Assembly (NCBI GenBank): GCA_958296005.1
Contig: CATQHQ010000002.1
Location: forward strand, 1,110,501 to 1,174,500
Direction: 5' to 3'
DNA: 64,000 nt
Source of the DNA: Longimicrobiales bacterium
GTDB lineage: Bacteria > Gemmatimonadota > Gemmatimonadetes > Longimicrobiales > Gaopeijiaceae
Made by a program: the position numbers and the translations under genes. The notes beneath the pieces were generated by a model. That model saw only the letters and a list, made by a program, of their open reading frames with translations. It searched no databases and was not told the origin of the DNA. Every line of letters starts with the position of its first letter. The first letter of the stretch is position 1. Positions 45,382 through 54,968 of the stretch are shown here, one piece after another.

Positions 45382-46133
45382 TTTCCGCCTCCCTGGAACC
45401 GCCGTCCCCGCCTCGATACCAGATGCCACACGCCCCCAAGTCCGGTCCCGCGACGCCCCTCCGAGTCGCTCCCGTCCCCATCGCCTCGAGGCTGACCGGC
45501 ATCGAGCGCGAGATCCTGGACTTCATGGTGTACTACCTGCGGATCAACACCTATCAGCCGTCGATCCGGGAGATCGGGGAGCGGTTCGGGATCAAGAGCA
45601 CGAAGACGGTCTCGGAGCACCTGCGGTCGCTGGCGGACAAGGGCTTTCTGGAACGGGACCGGTCCCGCTCGCGGGCGGTTCGGATCGTGGGACTGGACCT
45701 CGGCTCCCAGACGGTCAGCGTGCCGTGCTACCGCGACTTGCGGGACGCCGCCAGGAGGACCGGCGCCGACAGCGTACCGTTGCGGCTGACGATCGATCGG
45801 CAGCTGGTGGGCCGGAATGGGTGCTTCATGGTGTGGGGTCCCGGCGACCGGCTGGCGGTGGCGGGGATCGACGCGGGGGACTTCCTGGTGATCGAGCCCG
45901 TCGTCGAGGAGGAGCTGGCCGACGGGGAGATCGTCGCGGCCCGGCTGGAGGGCGTTCCCGGGTACTACCGGGCGCGGAGGACGAGCACGGGGATATCCCT
46001 GTACCCGATGGAGGCAACTAGCGCGCCGGCCCTGGAGGCGTCCGGCGACCGACTGGTGCTCGTCGGCCGAGTGTCGGCGCTCTACCGCCGGGTGGGCCCG
46101 CTGCCGTTCACGGCCGCGCTCACCGCCCACTAG
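45378..46133 (+). CDS. LexA-like repressor lacking the autoprotease residues
   Basis: 251 aa from ATG 45378, whose ATGA overlaps the gltX stop; ATG 45423 (236 aa) is an alternative. The N-terminal winged helix is LexA-type: LTGIEREILDFMVYYLRINTYQPSIREIGERFGIKSTKTVSEHLRSLADKGFLERD. The C-terminal half has the LexA/S24 fold (FMVWGPGDRLAVAGIDAGDFLVIEPVVEEELADGEIVAARLEG), but the catalytic Ser of the usual G-x-S-M is Arg158 (GDRL), the Lys expected in the V-K-R strand is Tyr (GYYRAR), and no Ala-Gly cleavage site is seen before it. I infer a repressor that cannot self-cleave. Whether it controls SOS genes is unknown. Confidence 0.75.
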   Translation: MISASLEPPSPPRYQMPHAPKSGPATPLRVAPVPIASRLTGIEREILDFMVYYLRINTYQPSIREIGERFGIKSTKTVSEHLRSLADKGFLERDRSRSRAVRIVGLDLGSQTVSVPCYRDLRDAARRTGADSVPLRLTIDRQLVGRNGCFMVWGPGDRLAVAGIDAGDFLVIEPVVEEELADGEIVAARLEGVPGYYRARRTSTGISLYPMEATSAPALEASGDRLVLVGRVSALYRRVGPLPFTAALTAH

Positions 46134-46152
46134 CAGCCGAGAGGCGCTGCCA

Positions 46153-46635
46153 GTGCCCGCCGCCGGCAAGCTGGCGGGGGCGCAGGCCGCCCAGGACCGC
46201 GCTTGGATGGCTCGAGCGCTGGAGGTCGCCAGCACCGCCGCGTTCCGGGGAGAGGTTCCCGTCGGCGCGGTGATCGTGCGGGACGGGCGCCTGGTAGCCG
46301 AGTCGCACAACCGAACGGCGGCGTGGTCCGACCCCACGGCCCATGCGGAGACGGTGGCGATCCGGAGCGCGGCCCGCGCCCTGGGCGACTGGCGGCTGGA
46401 AGAGTGCACCCTCTACGTCACGCTGGAGCCGTGCGCCCACTGCGCCGGCGCCGTCGTGCTGGCCCGCATCCCCCGCCTCGTCTTCGGCGCCGCCGACCCC
46501 AAGGCGGGGATGGCCGGCAGCCTGGGCGACTTGGTCCGCCACCCCCGCCTCAACCACCGCGCCCAGGTGCTCGGCGGCGTCCTGGCCGAGGACTCCGCCG
46601 AGCTGCTGCGGACCTTCTTCCGCGCGCGCCGCTGA
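46153..46635 (+). CDS. tadA: tRNA adenosine(34) deaminase TadA
   Basis: 160 aa from GTG 46153, 19 bases after the LexA-like stop. Deaminates A34 to inosine in tRNA-Arg. Cytidine/deoxycytidylate deaminase fold: EVPVGAVIVRDGRLVAESHNRT, zinc His and catalytic Glu in THAE-type block (TAHAETVAI), Cys ligands in TLEPCAHCAGAVVLARI, and LVFGAADPKAGMAGSLGDLV. Length is normal. Convergent with the NhaC gene. Confidence 0.93.
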   Translation: MPAAGKLAGAQAAQDRAWMARALEVASTAAFRGEVPVGAVIVRDGRLVAESHNRTAAWSDPTAHAETVAIRSAARALGDWRLEECTLYVTLEPCAHCAGAVVLARIPRLVFGAADPKAGMAGSLGDLVRHPRLNHRAQVLGGVLAEDSAELLRTFFRARR

Positions 46636-46662
46636 CGCCGGCCCGGCCCGGGTGGGACGCGC

Positions 46663-48735
46663 CTACGCTCCCGCGCTCGCCGCCTCCCCCACCTCCTGGA
46701 CGGGCGTTCCGAAGACGCGCAGGACGACGGCCAGCACCGCCAAGCCGGCGGGCAGCGCGACCCACACGGGAAGCCCCAGCGCCGTCCCGACGCTGCCGAA
46801 CACCAGCCCCACCGCGCCCACCAGCATCGCGTACGGCAGCTGGGTCCGCACATGGTCCAAGTGGTCGCAGGCCGCCGCCGTGGAGGAGAGCACCGTGGTG
46901 TCGGAGATCGGAGAGCAGTGGTCGCCCCAGATCGCTCCCGCCAGCACCGAACTGACCGCCCCCAGCAGCAAGCCGTACTCGGCGCCGCCGTCGGCAAACC
47001 CCGTCCCTCCCGCCAGGGAAACGGTGAGCGGCACCACAAGCGGGATCAGGATCGCCATCGTCGTCCAGGACGTGCCCGTCGCGAACGCCATCGCCCCCGC
47101 CGTGACGAACACGACGGCGGGGAGGAGGAAGAGGGGCAGGTTCCCCTCCAGCAGCTGCGACAAGTAGGCGGCGGTCCCCACGTCCGTCGTCACCGCCCCC
47201 AGAGCCCAGGCCAACGTCAGGATGATCATGGCGATCATCATGGCGCGCACGCCCCCGATCCAGGCGTCCACGCACTCGTGGACCGTGAGCAGCCGCTGCG
47301 ACACCGAGAGGACCACTGCGACCAGGCACCCGGCGAAGGAGCCCCAAAGCAATGTGCTGAAGGGGTCCGACGCGCCGAACACGTCCATCAGCGACGCGTC
47401 GGGTCCGGCCCCGGCTCGACCGGTCGCGTACAGTCCCCCCAGGACGACCGCGACCACGGCGAGCACCGGCAAACCGGCGTTCCACCAGCGATGAGGCGTC
47501 CCATCCTTGGCGTCCAGGAAGCTGCCCGACGTGTCCGTGGCCAGCACCGCGTCCGGCTTATGGAGCCCATCGCCCCTCGCCGCCCGAGCCTCCGCCTTGG
47601 CCATGGCGCCGAAGTCGCGGTTCATGAACGACGTGAGAAACACGAACGCCATCGCCAGCAGCGGGTAGAACAGATAGGGGATCGTCTCCAGGAAGATCGC
47701 GAAGGCACTGACGTTCCCAAGGAACGCGGCTTCCGCGCCCTGGGTCTCCGCCGCCGCGGCCTCCAGCCCGCTGTCGATCAGCGAGATCTCGTACCCGACC
47801 CATGTGGACACCGGCACCAGAGCCGCCACCGGCGCCGCGGTCGAGTCGACCAGGTACGCCAGCTTCTCGCGGGAGATCTTCAGCTTGTCCGTGATGGGCC
47901 GCATCGTGTTGCCCACCACCAGCGTGTTGGCGTAGTCGTCGAAGAAGATCGCCAAGCCGGCCAGCGCCGTTGCCACCTTTCCCCGGCGGCGGCTCTTCGC
48001 CAGGGGCGCCACCGCCTGCACGACGCCCAGCGTGCCGCCGTTGCGCCCGATGATCCCCACCATCCCTCCGAGCATGAGGCTGAAGACCACGATCTGCGCG
48101 TGGCCGCTGCTCGTGTCTGCCAACGCCGAGATCACGTACTGGTCCACGAGGCGCCACGTGGCGTCGAGCGGGTTGTAGCCCGCCACGGCAAGGGCGCCCA
48201 GCCAGATCCCCGCCACCAGCGCGGTGATCACTTCCTTGAAGATCAGCGCCAGCAGGATCGCGAAGAGGGGCGGCAGAACCGAGAACCACCCCGGCGCGAA
48301 GGGACGGGAGAACTCCTCGACCGAGTCGCCCATGCGCACCGAGAGAGGCAGCTCGCCCCGGGACCCCACGGAGATGTCGCCGAACTCCCGCACGTCGCCC
48401 GCCGCCACGGGCCCCGACGCCAGCAGCTCGCCGGCGGCGTCCCGAACCTCCACGAGAGTCGAAAGGCCCAGCTCGCCCGCCGTCGCCAGGGGTTCGCCCT
48501 CCACCGACAGGGAGAAGGGAACCGACCCCAGCACCACCTTGGGACCGTCCACCACCTGCTGACCGCTTGCCGCCGCGGGGGCCGCGAGCGCGAGAACCCC
48601 CAGCCGCCAAGCCAGCCGAAGGATGGGCGTCCCGAAACGCGACGTCGGGGCTGCGGGACGGGAGATCGGCGCCCCCGAAGGGGAGATGGGCGCTCCCGGA
48701 CGGGAGATCGGCGGTTCGGGCCGGAACATGGGCAC
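46663..48735 (-). CDS. NhaC-type Na+/H+ antiporter with exported N-terminal domain
   Basis: 690 aa, longer than typical NhaC (about 450-520). The C-terminal ~500 residues hold the antiporter: PPLFAILLALIFKEVITALVAGIWLGALAVAGYNPL, GGMVGIIGRNGGTLGVV, FFDDYANTLVVGNTMRPITD, TAAPVAALVPVSTWVGYEI, AGAMAFATGTSWTTMAILIPL and AGAIWGDHCSPISDTTVLSST. Before it are a signal-like segment (RLGVLALAAPAAASGQ) and a ~110-residue extracytoplasmic beta domain (VVLGSVPFSLSVEGEPLATAGELG...). The first ~40 residues are proline-rich 7-residue repeats and may not be the true start, but no alternative start codon is seen. Na+/H+ or malate/lactate exchange is possible. Confidence 0.85.
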   Translation of the reverse strand: MPMFRPEPPISRPGAPISPSGAPISRPAAPTSRFGTPILRLAWRLGVLALAAPAAASGQQVVDGPKVVLGSVPFSLSVEGEPLATAGELGLSTLVEVRDAAGELLASGPVAAGDVREFGDISVGSRGELPLSVRMGDSVEEFSRPFAPGWFSVLPPLFAILLALIFKEVITALVAGIWLGALAVAGYNPLDATWRLVDQYVISALADTSSGHAQIVVFSLMLGGMVGIIGRNGGTLGVVQAVAPLAKSRRRGKVATALAGLAIFFDDYANTLVVGNTMRPITDKLKISREKLAYLVDSTAAPVAALVPVSTWVGYEISLIDSGLEAAAAETQGAEAAFLGNVSAFAIFLETIPYLFYPLLAMAFVFLTSFMNRDFGAMAKAEARAARGDGLHKPDAVLATDTSGSFLDAKDGTPHRWWNAGLPVLAVVAVVLGGLYATGRAGAGPDASLMDVFGASDPFSTLLWGSFAGCLVAVVLSVSQRLLTVHECVDAWIGGVRAMMIAMIILTLAWALGAVTTDVGTAAYLSQLLEGNLPLFLLPAVVFVTAGAMAFATGTSWTTMAILIPLVVPLTVSLAGGTGFADGGAEYGLLLGAVSSVLAGAIWGDHCSPISDTTVLSSTAAACDHLDHVRTQLPYAMLVGAVGLVFGSVGTALGLPVWVALPAGLAVLAVVLRVFGTPVQEVGEAASAGA
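48610..48714 (-). repeat. Five 21-bp repeats encoding heptads at the antiporter N-terminus
   Basis: Successive 21-base units encode PPISRPG, APISPSG, APISRPA, APTSRFG and TPILRLA, with shared GGGAGATCGGCG and GGAGATGGGCG blocks on the plus strand. They lie between the predicted ATG (48735) and the signal-peptide-like segment. Confidence 0.75.
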
Positions 48736-48770
48736 TCCGTGGCAGGGGTGTGGCGAACCGTCCCATCATG

Positions 48771-48800
48771 TTGGACTGGCGTTCCCGTGGCAATTATCTT
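48771..48800 (+). promoter_or_regulatory. Candidate promoter of the pyr genes
   Basis: TTGGAC at 48771-48776, an 18-base spacer, and TATCTT at 48795-48800, in the 72-base divergent gap before pyrR. Transcription should begin about 7-8 bases after the -10, at or next to the GTG at 48808, so the mRNA may have little or no leader. No PyrR-type RNA attenuator is visible. Confidence 0.5.
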
Positions 48801-48807
48801 CTCCGCC

Positions 48808-49371
48808 GTGAAACCCGAAAGCCCCCCGACGCCCGCGGTGCTCATGGACGCCGCCGCCGTCCGGCGGGCTGTGGATCGAATGGCGCACGAAGTCCTGGAG
48901 AAGGCCGGCGGCGCGCGGGACCTCGTCCTGATGGGCGTACAGCGCCGGGGCGTGGACTTGGCGGACATGATCGGCGCCGAGGCGGCGGCGGTGGAGGGCG
49001 GACCCGTCCCCACCGGCACGTTGGACATCACCATGTACCGGGACGACCTCATGGCGCTGGGCCGCCTGCCCCGGGTCGGGGAGACGCGCCTGCCGCCCGG
49101 CGGCGTGGACGGCAAGGCGGTGGTTCTCGTGGACGACGTGGTGTACACGGGACGCACGGTGCGAGCCGCTCTCAACGAGCTCATGGACTTCGGCCGTCCG
49201 GCGCGGATCCTGCTCTGCGTCCTCGTGGACCGGGGCGAGCGCCAGATGCCGATCCAGCCGGACATCGTGGGCCGCACCTGCCAAGTGCTTCCCAACCAGC
49301 GGGTGGACGTGCTGGTGCCCCGCCTGGACGGCAAGTTGGCGGTCGTCGCGGCCGCCACGACGCCGCAATGA
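48808..49371 (+). CDS. pyrR: PyrR-type bifunctional protein (pyr regulator / uracil phosphoribosyltransferase)
   Basis: 187 aa from GTG 48808; ATG 48844 would give 175 aa. Phosphoribosyltransferase fold with [24 protein letters not shown], the PRPP loop [29 protein letters not shown], and [33 protein letters not shown], diagnostic of PyrR. In Bacillus it binds pyr mRNA to cause attenuation; in other phyla it can be mainly an enzyme or act differently. Heads a pyrR-pyrB-pyrC set and points away from the antiporter gene. Confidence 0.93.
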   Translation: MKPESPPTPAVLMDAAAVRRAVDRMAHEVLEKAGGARDLVLMGVQRRGVDLADMIGAEAAAVEGGPVPTGTLDITMYRDDLMALGRLPRVGETRLPPGGVDGKAVVLVDDVVYTGRTVRAALNELMDFGRPARILLCVLVDRGERQMPIQPDIVGRTCQVLPNQRVDVLVPRLDGKLAVVAAATTPQ

Positions 49372-49387
49372 CCACGACGATGCCGCG

Positions 49388-50368
<981 letters not shown>

Positions 50369-50372
50369 ACGG

Positions 50373-51683
50373 GTGACGCGACTGCTGGTGCGAGGGGGAC
50401 GGGTGATCGACCCGACCCTGGGGCTCGACGCCGTGCGCGACGTGCTCGTCGAGGACGGACGGGTCGCCGCCGTCGGCGAGGAGCTCCTCTCCCCGCCCAG
50501 GGAGGGCGACCCGAGCCCGCAGGTGATCGACGCCTCCGGCCTCGTCGTGGCACCGGGCTTCGTGGACCCTCACGCCCACCTCTGCGAGCCGGGGTGGGAG
50601 CACCGCGAGACGATCGCCACCGGCGTGGCGGCTGCCGCAGCGGGCGGTTTCACGGCTGTGTGCGCGATGCCCGACACCGACCCGCCGGTGGACGACCCGG
50701 CGGCGGTGGGGTTCGTGGTTGCGGCGGGCCGACGCGCCTCGGCCGCCCGAGTTTTCCCGGCGGCGGCGGCCACGGTCGGCAGGGAGGGGGAGCGCCTCAC
50801 CGAGTTCGGCGAGGTGGTGGGGGCGGGGGCGGTCGCCGTGGGCGACGCGGGCCGGGCGATCCGCTCCTCCAGGCTGATGCGGCTGGCGTTGGAGTACGCC
50901 CAGTCGTTCGACATCCCCGTGCTGGCCCATGCGGAGGACCCCTGGCTGGCGGAGGGCGCCGTCATGCACGAGGGGGTCGTCTCCACCCGCCTCGGCCTCC
51001 GCGGCAAGCCGGACTCGGCCGAGGAGATCGGCGTCTACCGAGACTTGGCTCTGGCCGAGGCGACGGGCGGCCGCATCCACCTGCAGCGGATCTCGACCGC
51101 GGCCTCCTGCCGCCTGATCCGCCAAGCGCGGGAGCGCGGCGTCCGGGTCACCGCCGAGGCGACCCCCCATCACCTGCTCCTCTCCCACGACCTGCTGGAG
51201 AGCTACGGCGCCAACTACAAGGTGGACCCGCCCCTGCGACCTCGTGCGGACGTGGAGGCCGTGCAGGCCGCCTTGGCCGACGGCGTGATCGACTCGGTTG
51301 CCACCGACCATGCGCCCTGCCACTACGACGAGAAGGAGCAGGCGTTCGACGAAGCGCCCTACGGCGCAGTGGGCTTCGAGACCGCCTTCGCGGTCCTCCA
51401 CACCGAGCTCGTGCTGAAGGGGGTCGTCGACCTGCCCACGCTGATTGCCCGGATGTCGTCGGGTCCGGCTCGCGCCCTCGGCTTGCCCAACGGCGGGTTG
51501 GCGCCGAACTCGCCGGCCGACCTGATCCTGATCGACCTGGGAGACGAGTGGGAGGTGGACCCGGACGCCTTCTGGTCCAAGAGCCGCAACACGCCGTTCG
51601 CCGGCCGACGGCTAGTGGGAAGGGTGGTCCGAACGCTCGTGGCGGGCGAGACCGTCTGGACGCTGGGCGACGAATCCGCCTAG
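50373..51683 (+). CDS. pyrC: Dihydroorotase
   Basis: 436 aa from GTG 50373, with GGAG ten bases before it; an upstream ATG at 50331 lies inside pyrB and would add 14 residues of unrelated sequence. Class I, long-type dihydroorotase: FVDPHAHLCEPGWEHRETI (H-x-H zinc ligands), VLAHAEDPWL, ATPHHLLLSHDLL, SVATDHAPCHYDEKEQAFDEAPYGAVGFETA and the final APNSPADLILIDLGDEWEVDPDAFWSKSRNTPF. Amidohydrolase fold, acts in the cytosol in the third pyrimidine step. The stop overlaps rpsT by four bases, tail to tail. Confidence 0.95.
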   Translation: MTRLLVRGGRVIDPTLGLDAVRDVLVEDGRVAAVGEELLSPPREGDPSPQVIDASGLVVAPGFVDPHAHLCEPGWEHRETIATGVAAAAAGGFTAVCAMPDTDPPVDDPAAVGFVVAAGRRASAARVFPAAAATVGREGERLTEFGEVVGAGAVAVGDAGRAIRSSRLMRLALEYAQSFDIPVLAHAEDPWLAEGAVMHEGVVSTRLGLRGKPDSAEEIGVYRDLALAEATGGRIHLQRISTAASCRLIRQARERGVRVTAEATPHHLLLSHDLLESYGANYKVDPPLRPRADVEAVQAALADGVIDSVATDHAPCHYDEKEQAFDEAPYGAVGFETAFAVLHTELVLKGVVDLPTLIARMSSGPARALGLPNGGLAPNSPADLILIDLGDEWEVDPDAFWSKSRNTPFAGRRLVGRVVRTLVAGETVWTLGDESA

Positions 51684-51925
51684 CGGACGATCCGATCCAG
51701 CTGGGACTTGATCCTGCCGGCCTTGTTCGGGTGGATAAGCCGTCGCGTGGCCGCTCGATCGACCAACGCCACGGCCTCTCTCCGCAACGCCTCGGCCTGC
51801 TCGCTGGAACCAGCCTCTCGAACGCGCCGAATTGCGGTGCGCATCCTCGACCGCGCGGCCCGGTTGCGGACCCGCGCGGCCCGGCTCAGTTCCATCCGCT
51901 TCTTGGCGCTCTTGACGTTCGGCAT
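51680..51925 (-). CDS. rpsT: Ribosomal protein S20
   Basis: 81 aa from ATG 51925; an upstream ATG at 51949 would add eight non-family residues. S20 binds 16S rRNA. The start MPNVKSAKKRMELSRAARVRNRAARSRMRTAIRRV matches the family (usual MANIKSAKKR), as does the end NKAGRIKSQL. Convergent with pyrC, divergent from the site-2 protease gene. Length is normal. Confidence 0.95.
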   Translation of the reverse strand: MPNVKSAKKRMELSRAARVRNRAARSRMRTAIRRVREAGSSEQAEALRREAVALVDRAATRRLIHPNKAGRIKSQLDRIVR

Positions 51926-52073
51926 TCCGTGTGCTCCAAACAAAGGCATCCGCCCCAGCGAACGGGCAAGATAAGCCCGCTGCGAAGGTCGGTCAACGGT
52001 CGAGGCCGCCGGTTCCTCCCGGACCCGGGCCGAACGTTCGACGGAGAGAGGGCGTTTCCCTTAGCTTGCCCTC

Positions 52074-52721
52074 ATGGAGTTCTTGTACGTCGTGCCCGTC
52101 CTGCTGTTCTCCGTCGTGGTCCACGAAGTGGCGCACGCTTGGCAGGCCCTCCGCGAGGGCGACACGACGGCACGGGACCTGGGGCGGATCACGCTGAACC
52201 CGCTGCCCCACCTCGACTTGGTCGGCTCGCTGATCGTCCCCGTCGTTCTCCATCTGCTGCCGGGGAGCCTCATATTCGGCTGGGCGAAGCCGGTTCCCGT
52301 CAACCCGGCGAACTACCGCAGCTATCGAGCCGGCGACATCCGCGTCTCGCTGGCGGGGATCGTGTCGAACCTGATCCTCGTGACCGGGTGCGCCGTAGCC
52401 CTCGTAGTCCTCTTCCGAGTGGGCGGCGTTTGGGCGACGACGGGCGCGCTCGGCTCGGCGCTGGCGAAGGTCCTTACGTACGGCGTCCTCATCAACCTCT
52501 TCCTGGCTTGGTTCAACCTGATCCCCGTGCCTCCGCTGGATGGCTCCCATGTCCTTCGCCACTTCCTCCCGCAGCGCCTGGCGGTCCCGTACGAAGCCAT
52601 GGGCAGGTTCGGAATCGGCATTCTGGTCCTGATCGGCGTGTTCTTCGGACAAGCGTTCACCATCGTGTTCGCGCCCGTGCTCCTCACGTTCGACTGGATC
52701 ATGCGGCTCGCGCTGGGATGA
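52074..52721 (+). CDS. Site-2 protease family (M50) membrane protein
   Basis: 215 aa. Four or more membrane helices. Zinc motif HEVAH (residues 17-21) in FSVVVHEVAHAWQALREGDTTARDLGRITLNPLPHLDLVGS and the second metal motif with Asp in FNLIPVPPLDGSHVLRHFLP. This is the compact M50 group without PDZ domains. Substrates are unknown; the family cleaves membrane-embedded segments of regulatory or secreted proteins. The stop overlaps scpA (ATGA), as is common for M50-scpA-scpB clusters. Confidence 0.92.
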   Translation: MEFLYVVPVLLFSVVVHEVAHAWQALREGDTTARDLGRITLNPLPHLDLVGSLIVPVVLHLLPGSLIFGWAKPVPVNPANYRSYRAGDIRVSLAGIVSNLILVTGCAVALVVLFRVGGVWATTGALGSALAKVLTYGVLINLFLAWFNLIPVPPLDGSHVLRHFLPQRLAVPYEAMGRFGIGILVLIGVFFGQAFTIVFAPVLLTFDWIMRLALG

Positions 52722-53506
52722 TCGCCGGGACGTCGTCCGTCGGCGACGGCTTGCTGGTCGTCGAGACCGACCGCTTCCAAGGGCCGCTCGGCCTTCTGCT
52801 CCACCTGATCCGCACCCAGGACATCGACGTCTTCGACATCCCGATCGCTCGGATCACCCGCCAGTTCCTCGCGGCCGTCGAAGCCCTCGGGGACGTCAGA
52901 CTGGACGAGGCCGGGGAGTTCGTCGAGACGGCGGCGGCGCTGGTGCGGATCAAGGCCGCCATGCTGCTGCCCAGGCCCCCGGGTGAGGAGGACCACGATC
53001 CCCGAGCCGAGCTGGTGCGCAGGCTGCTGGAGTACGAGCAGGTGAGGGAAGTGGCGTCCCGCTTCCGGGCGGCGGAGAACGACCAGGGCCGTCGCTTCCC
53101 GAAGGGATGGGTGCCGCCCCGTCCCAAGCCGCAGATCGCCGAAGCGCCGTTGCGGGTCACGTGGGACCAGGTGCGCGAGGCCGCCCTTCGCATCGAGCCC
53201 CCCGGCCAGCGGGAACCCGAGCACCTCATGACCACCCGTGCCGTCTCCATGCGCGACAAGACCGGCCTCATCGTGGACGCGCTGCGACAGGTCAAGCGGA
53301 TCGAGTTCACCAGCTTGGTGGCCCCGTGGAGGGAGCCGATGCACGGCGTGATGACGTTGCTGGCGGGTCTGGAGCTCGGGAAGCGGAGGGTCGTCTCCCT
53401 CCGGCAGGGCAGCCCGTTCTCGCCGTTGTGGCTCTACCCCGGACGTCGGATCGACGACGACCAGGAGGCCGAGGGCGCGTCCACGCCCAGCGAGGCGGCG
53501 AGATGA
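52718..53506 (+). CDS. scpA: Segregation and condensation protein A
   Basis: 262 aa, ATG 52718 overlapping the protease stop. Kleisin subunit of the SMC complex that condenses the chromosome. Start FQGPLGLLLHLIRTQDIDVFDIPIARITRQFLAAVEA and EAGEFVETAAALVRIKAAMLLPRP match ScpA; the C-terminal winged helix (VDALRQVKRIEFTSLVAP ... VSLRQGSPFSPLWL) is present. Overlaps scpB. Confidence 0.95.
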   Translation: MIAGTSSVGDGLLVVETDRFQGPLGLLLHLIRTQDIDVFDIPIARITRQFLAAVEALGDVRLDEAGEFVETAAALVRIKAAMLLPRPPGEEDHDPRAELVRRLLEYEQVREVASRFRAAENDQGRRFPKGWVPPRPKPQIAEAPLRVTWDQVREAALRIEPPGQREPEHLMTTRAVSMRDKTGLIVDALRQVKRIEFTSLVAPWREPMHGVMTLLAGLELGKRRVVSLRQGSPFSPLWLYPGRRIDDDQEAEGASTPSEAAR

Positions 53507-54171
53507 ACGACGCGTCCGTGGTGGAGGCGGTCCTCTTCGCCAGCGACGAGCCGCTCACGGCGGCGGAGATCGCCCGGGCCGACGAGTCCCTGGACGAGGA
53601 CCGGGTCGAGGCGGCGCTGGCCGCCCTCGCGGCCACGTACGACGACTCCGGCCGGGCGTTCGAGCTCCGGGAGGTGGCCGGCGGCTTCCAGGTCCTGACC
53701 CGCCCGGAGTTCGCGCCCTATCTGGAGCGCTTCGACACCGTGGCCAAGCCGACGCGACTCTCGGGGCCGGCCCTGGAGGCCCTCGCCATCGTGGCCTACC
53801 GGCAGCCGATCAGCCGCATCGAGGTCGAGTACGTACGCGGGGTCAACTCCTCCGGCGTGCTCCGCACCCTGCTGGACCGCGAGCTGATTCACGTCGCCGG
53901 ACGAGGCGAGGGGGTTGGCCGCCCCGTTCTCTACGGCACCACGCGGCGCTTCATGGAGCACTTCGGCTTCGCTTCGATCGACGACCTGCCCAGGCCGGAG
54001 GAGCTGCCGGTCGTGCTGCGCGAGCGAGCGCCGCTGCAGGACCCGGACCCGGAGGAGGCCCCGGAGGAAGAGCCGAGCCCGGGGGACGAGGAGGCGGCGC
54101 CGGAGCTCGAAGACCCGGTGGCGGCGGTCCTGGCCCACGCGGAGAGGCTCGGCGGCGCCGACGAGGAATGA
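53503..54171 (+). CDS. scpB: Segregation and condensation protein B
   Basis: 222 aa, ATG 53503 overlapping scpA. Two winged-helix domains: VVEAVLFASDEPLTAAEIARADE and LSGPALEALAIVAYRQPISRIEVEYVRGVNSSGVLRTLLDRELIHVAGR, then TTRRFMEHFGFASIDDLP. The C-terminal 50 residues are Glu/Pro-rich and acidic, as in many ScpB proteins. Partner of ScpA in the SMC complex. Overlaps the pseudouridine synthase gene. Confidence 0.95.
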   Translation: MNDASVVEAVLFASDEPLTAAEIARADESLDEDRVEAALAALAATYDDSGRAFELREVAGGFQVLTRPEFAPYLERFDTVAKPTRLSGPALEALAIVAYRQPISRIEVEYVRGVNSSGVLRTLLDRELIHVAGRGEGVGRPVLYGTTRRFMEHFGFASIDDLPRPEELPVVLRERAPLQDPDPEEAPEEEPSPGDEEAAPELEDPVAAVLAHAERLGGADEE

Positions 54172-54968
54172 ACCGGGCGAACGAGCCGGCGCGGATCCGC
54201 GTCCAGCGGTACATCTCCCAGTCCGGCGTGGCCTCTCGAAGGCAGGCGGAAGCGCTGATCGGCGAAGGACGGGTGGCCGTCAACGGCGAACCGGTCGCGG
54301 AGATGGGAGTCCAGATCGCCCCAGGGAAAGACGTGGTGGCGGTGGACGGCCGCGTGGTGGAGCCGGCCCCCCGTCGCTGGATCGTCTTCCACAAGCCCGT
54401 CGGCGTCCTCTGCACGCGAAGCGACCCTCACGGGGGCGAGACCGTCTACGACGTTCTGCCCGCTTGGGCAGGGGGCCTGCGCTACGTGGGGCGGCTGGAC
54501 CGGGAGACCTCGGGCCTGCTCCTCATGACCAACGACGGCGCGTTGGCCGCCGCTCTGGCCCACCCCCGAAACCGCGTCGAGCGCGAGTACGTGGCCGCGG
54601 TCGCAAGGCCCGTGACCGCACAGGTGATCCGCGCCGTCAAGGCCGGCGTCCTGCTGGAAGACGGTTTCGCCCGTCCCAAGAGAGTCCGCAGGGAGCCGAT
54701 CGACGCCGACGAATGGGGCGTGAGGCTGGTCCTGACCCAAGGACGCAAGCGCGAGGTTCGCCGTCTCCTGAAGGCGGTGGGCTGCCCGGCGTCGTCGCTC
54801 TGCCGCGTCCGCTTCGGCCCCTTCCGCCTGGACGCGCTGGGGGTTGGTCGCTGGCGCCCCGCCCGCCCGTCCGAGATCAAGACGGCCCGATCCGATCTCC
54901 TCCTGCGCAGGGGCGGTCGGTCGCGGGGCCGACCACAACAACGCAGCCGCAAAGGGAAGTCGCCATGA
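54168..54968 (+). CDS. RluB/RsuA-family pseudouridine synthase
   Basis: 266 aa, ATG 54168 overlapping scpB. N-terminal S4 RNA-binding domain (RIRVQRYISQSGVASRRQAEALIGEGRVAVNGEPV), then the catalytic domain with LRYVGRLDRETSGLLLMTNDGALAAALAHPRN (catalytic Asp in GRLDxxTSG), YVAAVARPV and TLQGRKREVRR-type end (TQGRKREVRRLLKAVGCPASSLCRVRFG). Modifies rRNA; RluB (23S U2605) is the most likely by neighbourhood with scpAB, but RsuA-type is possible. Overlaps upp. Confidence 0.92.
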   Translation: MNRANEPARIRVQRYISQSGVASRRQAEALIGEGRVAVNGEPVAEMGVQIAPGKDVVAVDGRVVEPAPRRWIVFHKPVGVLCTRSDPHGGETVYDVLPAWAGGLRYVGRLDRETSGLLLMTNDGALAAALAHPRNRVEREYVAAVARPVTAQVIRAVKAGVLLEDGFARPKRVRREPIDADEWGVRLVLTQGRKREVRRLLKAVGCPASSLCRVRFGPFRLDALGVGRWRPARPSEIKTARSDLLLRRGGRSRGRPQQRSRKGKSP

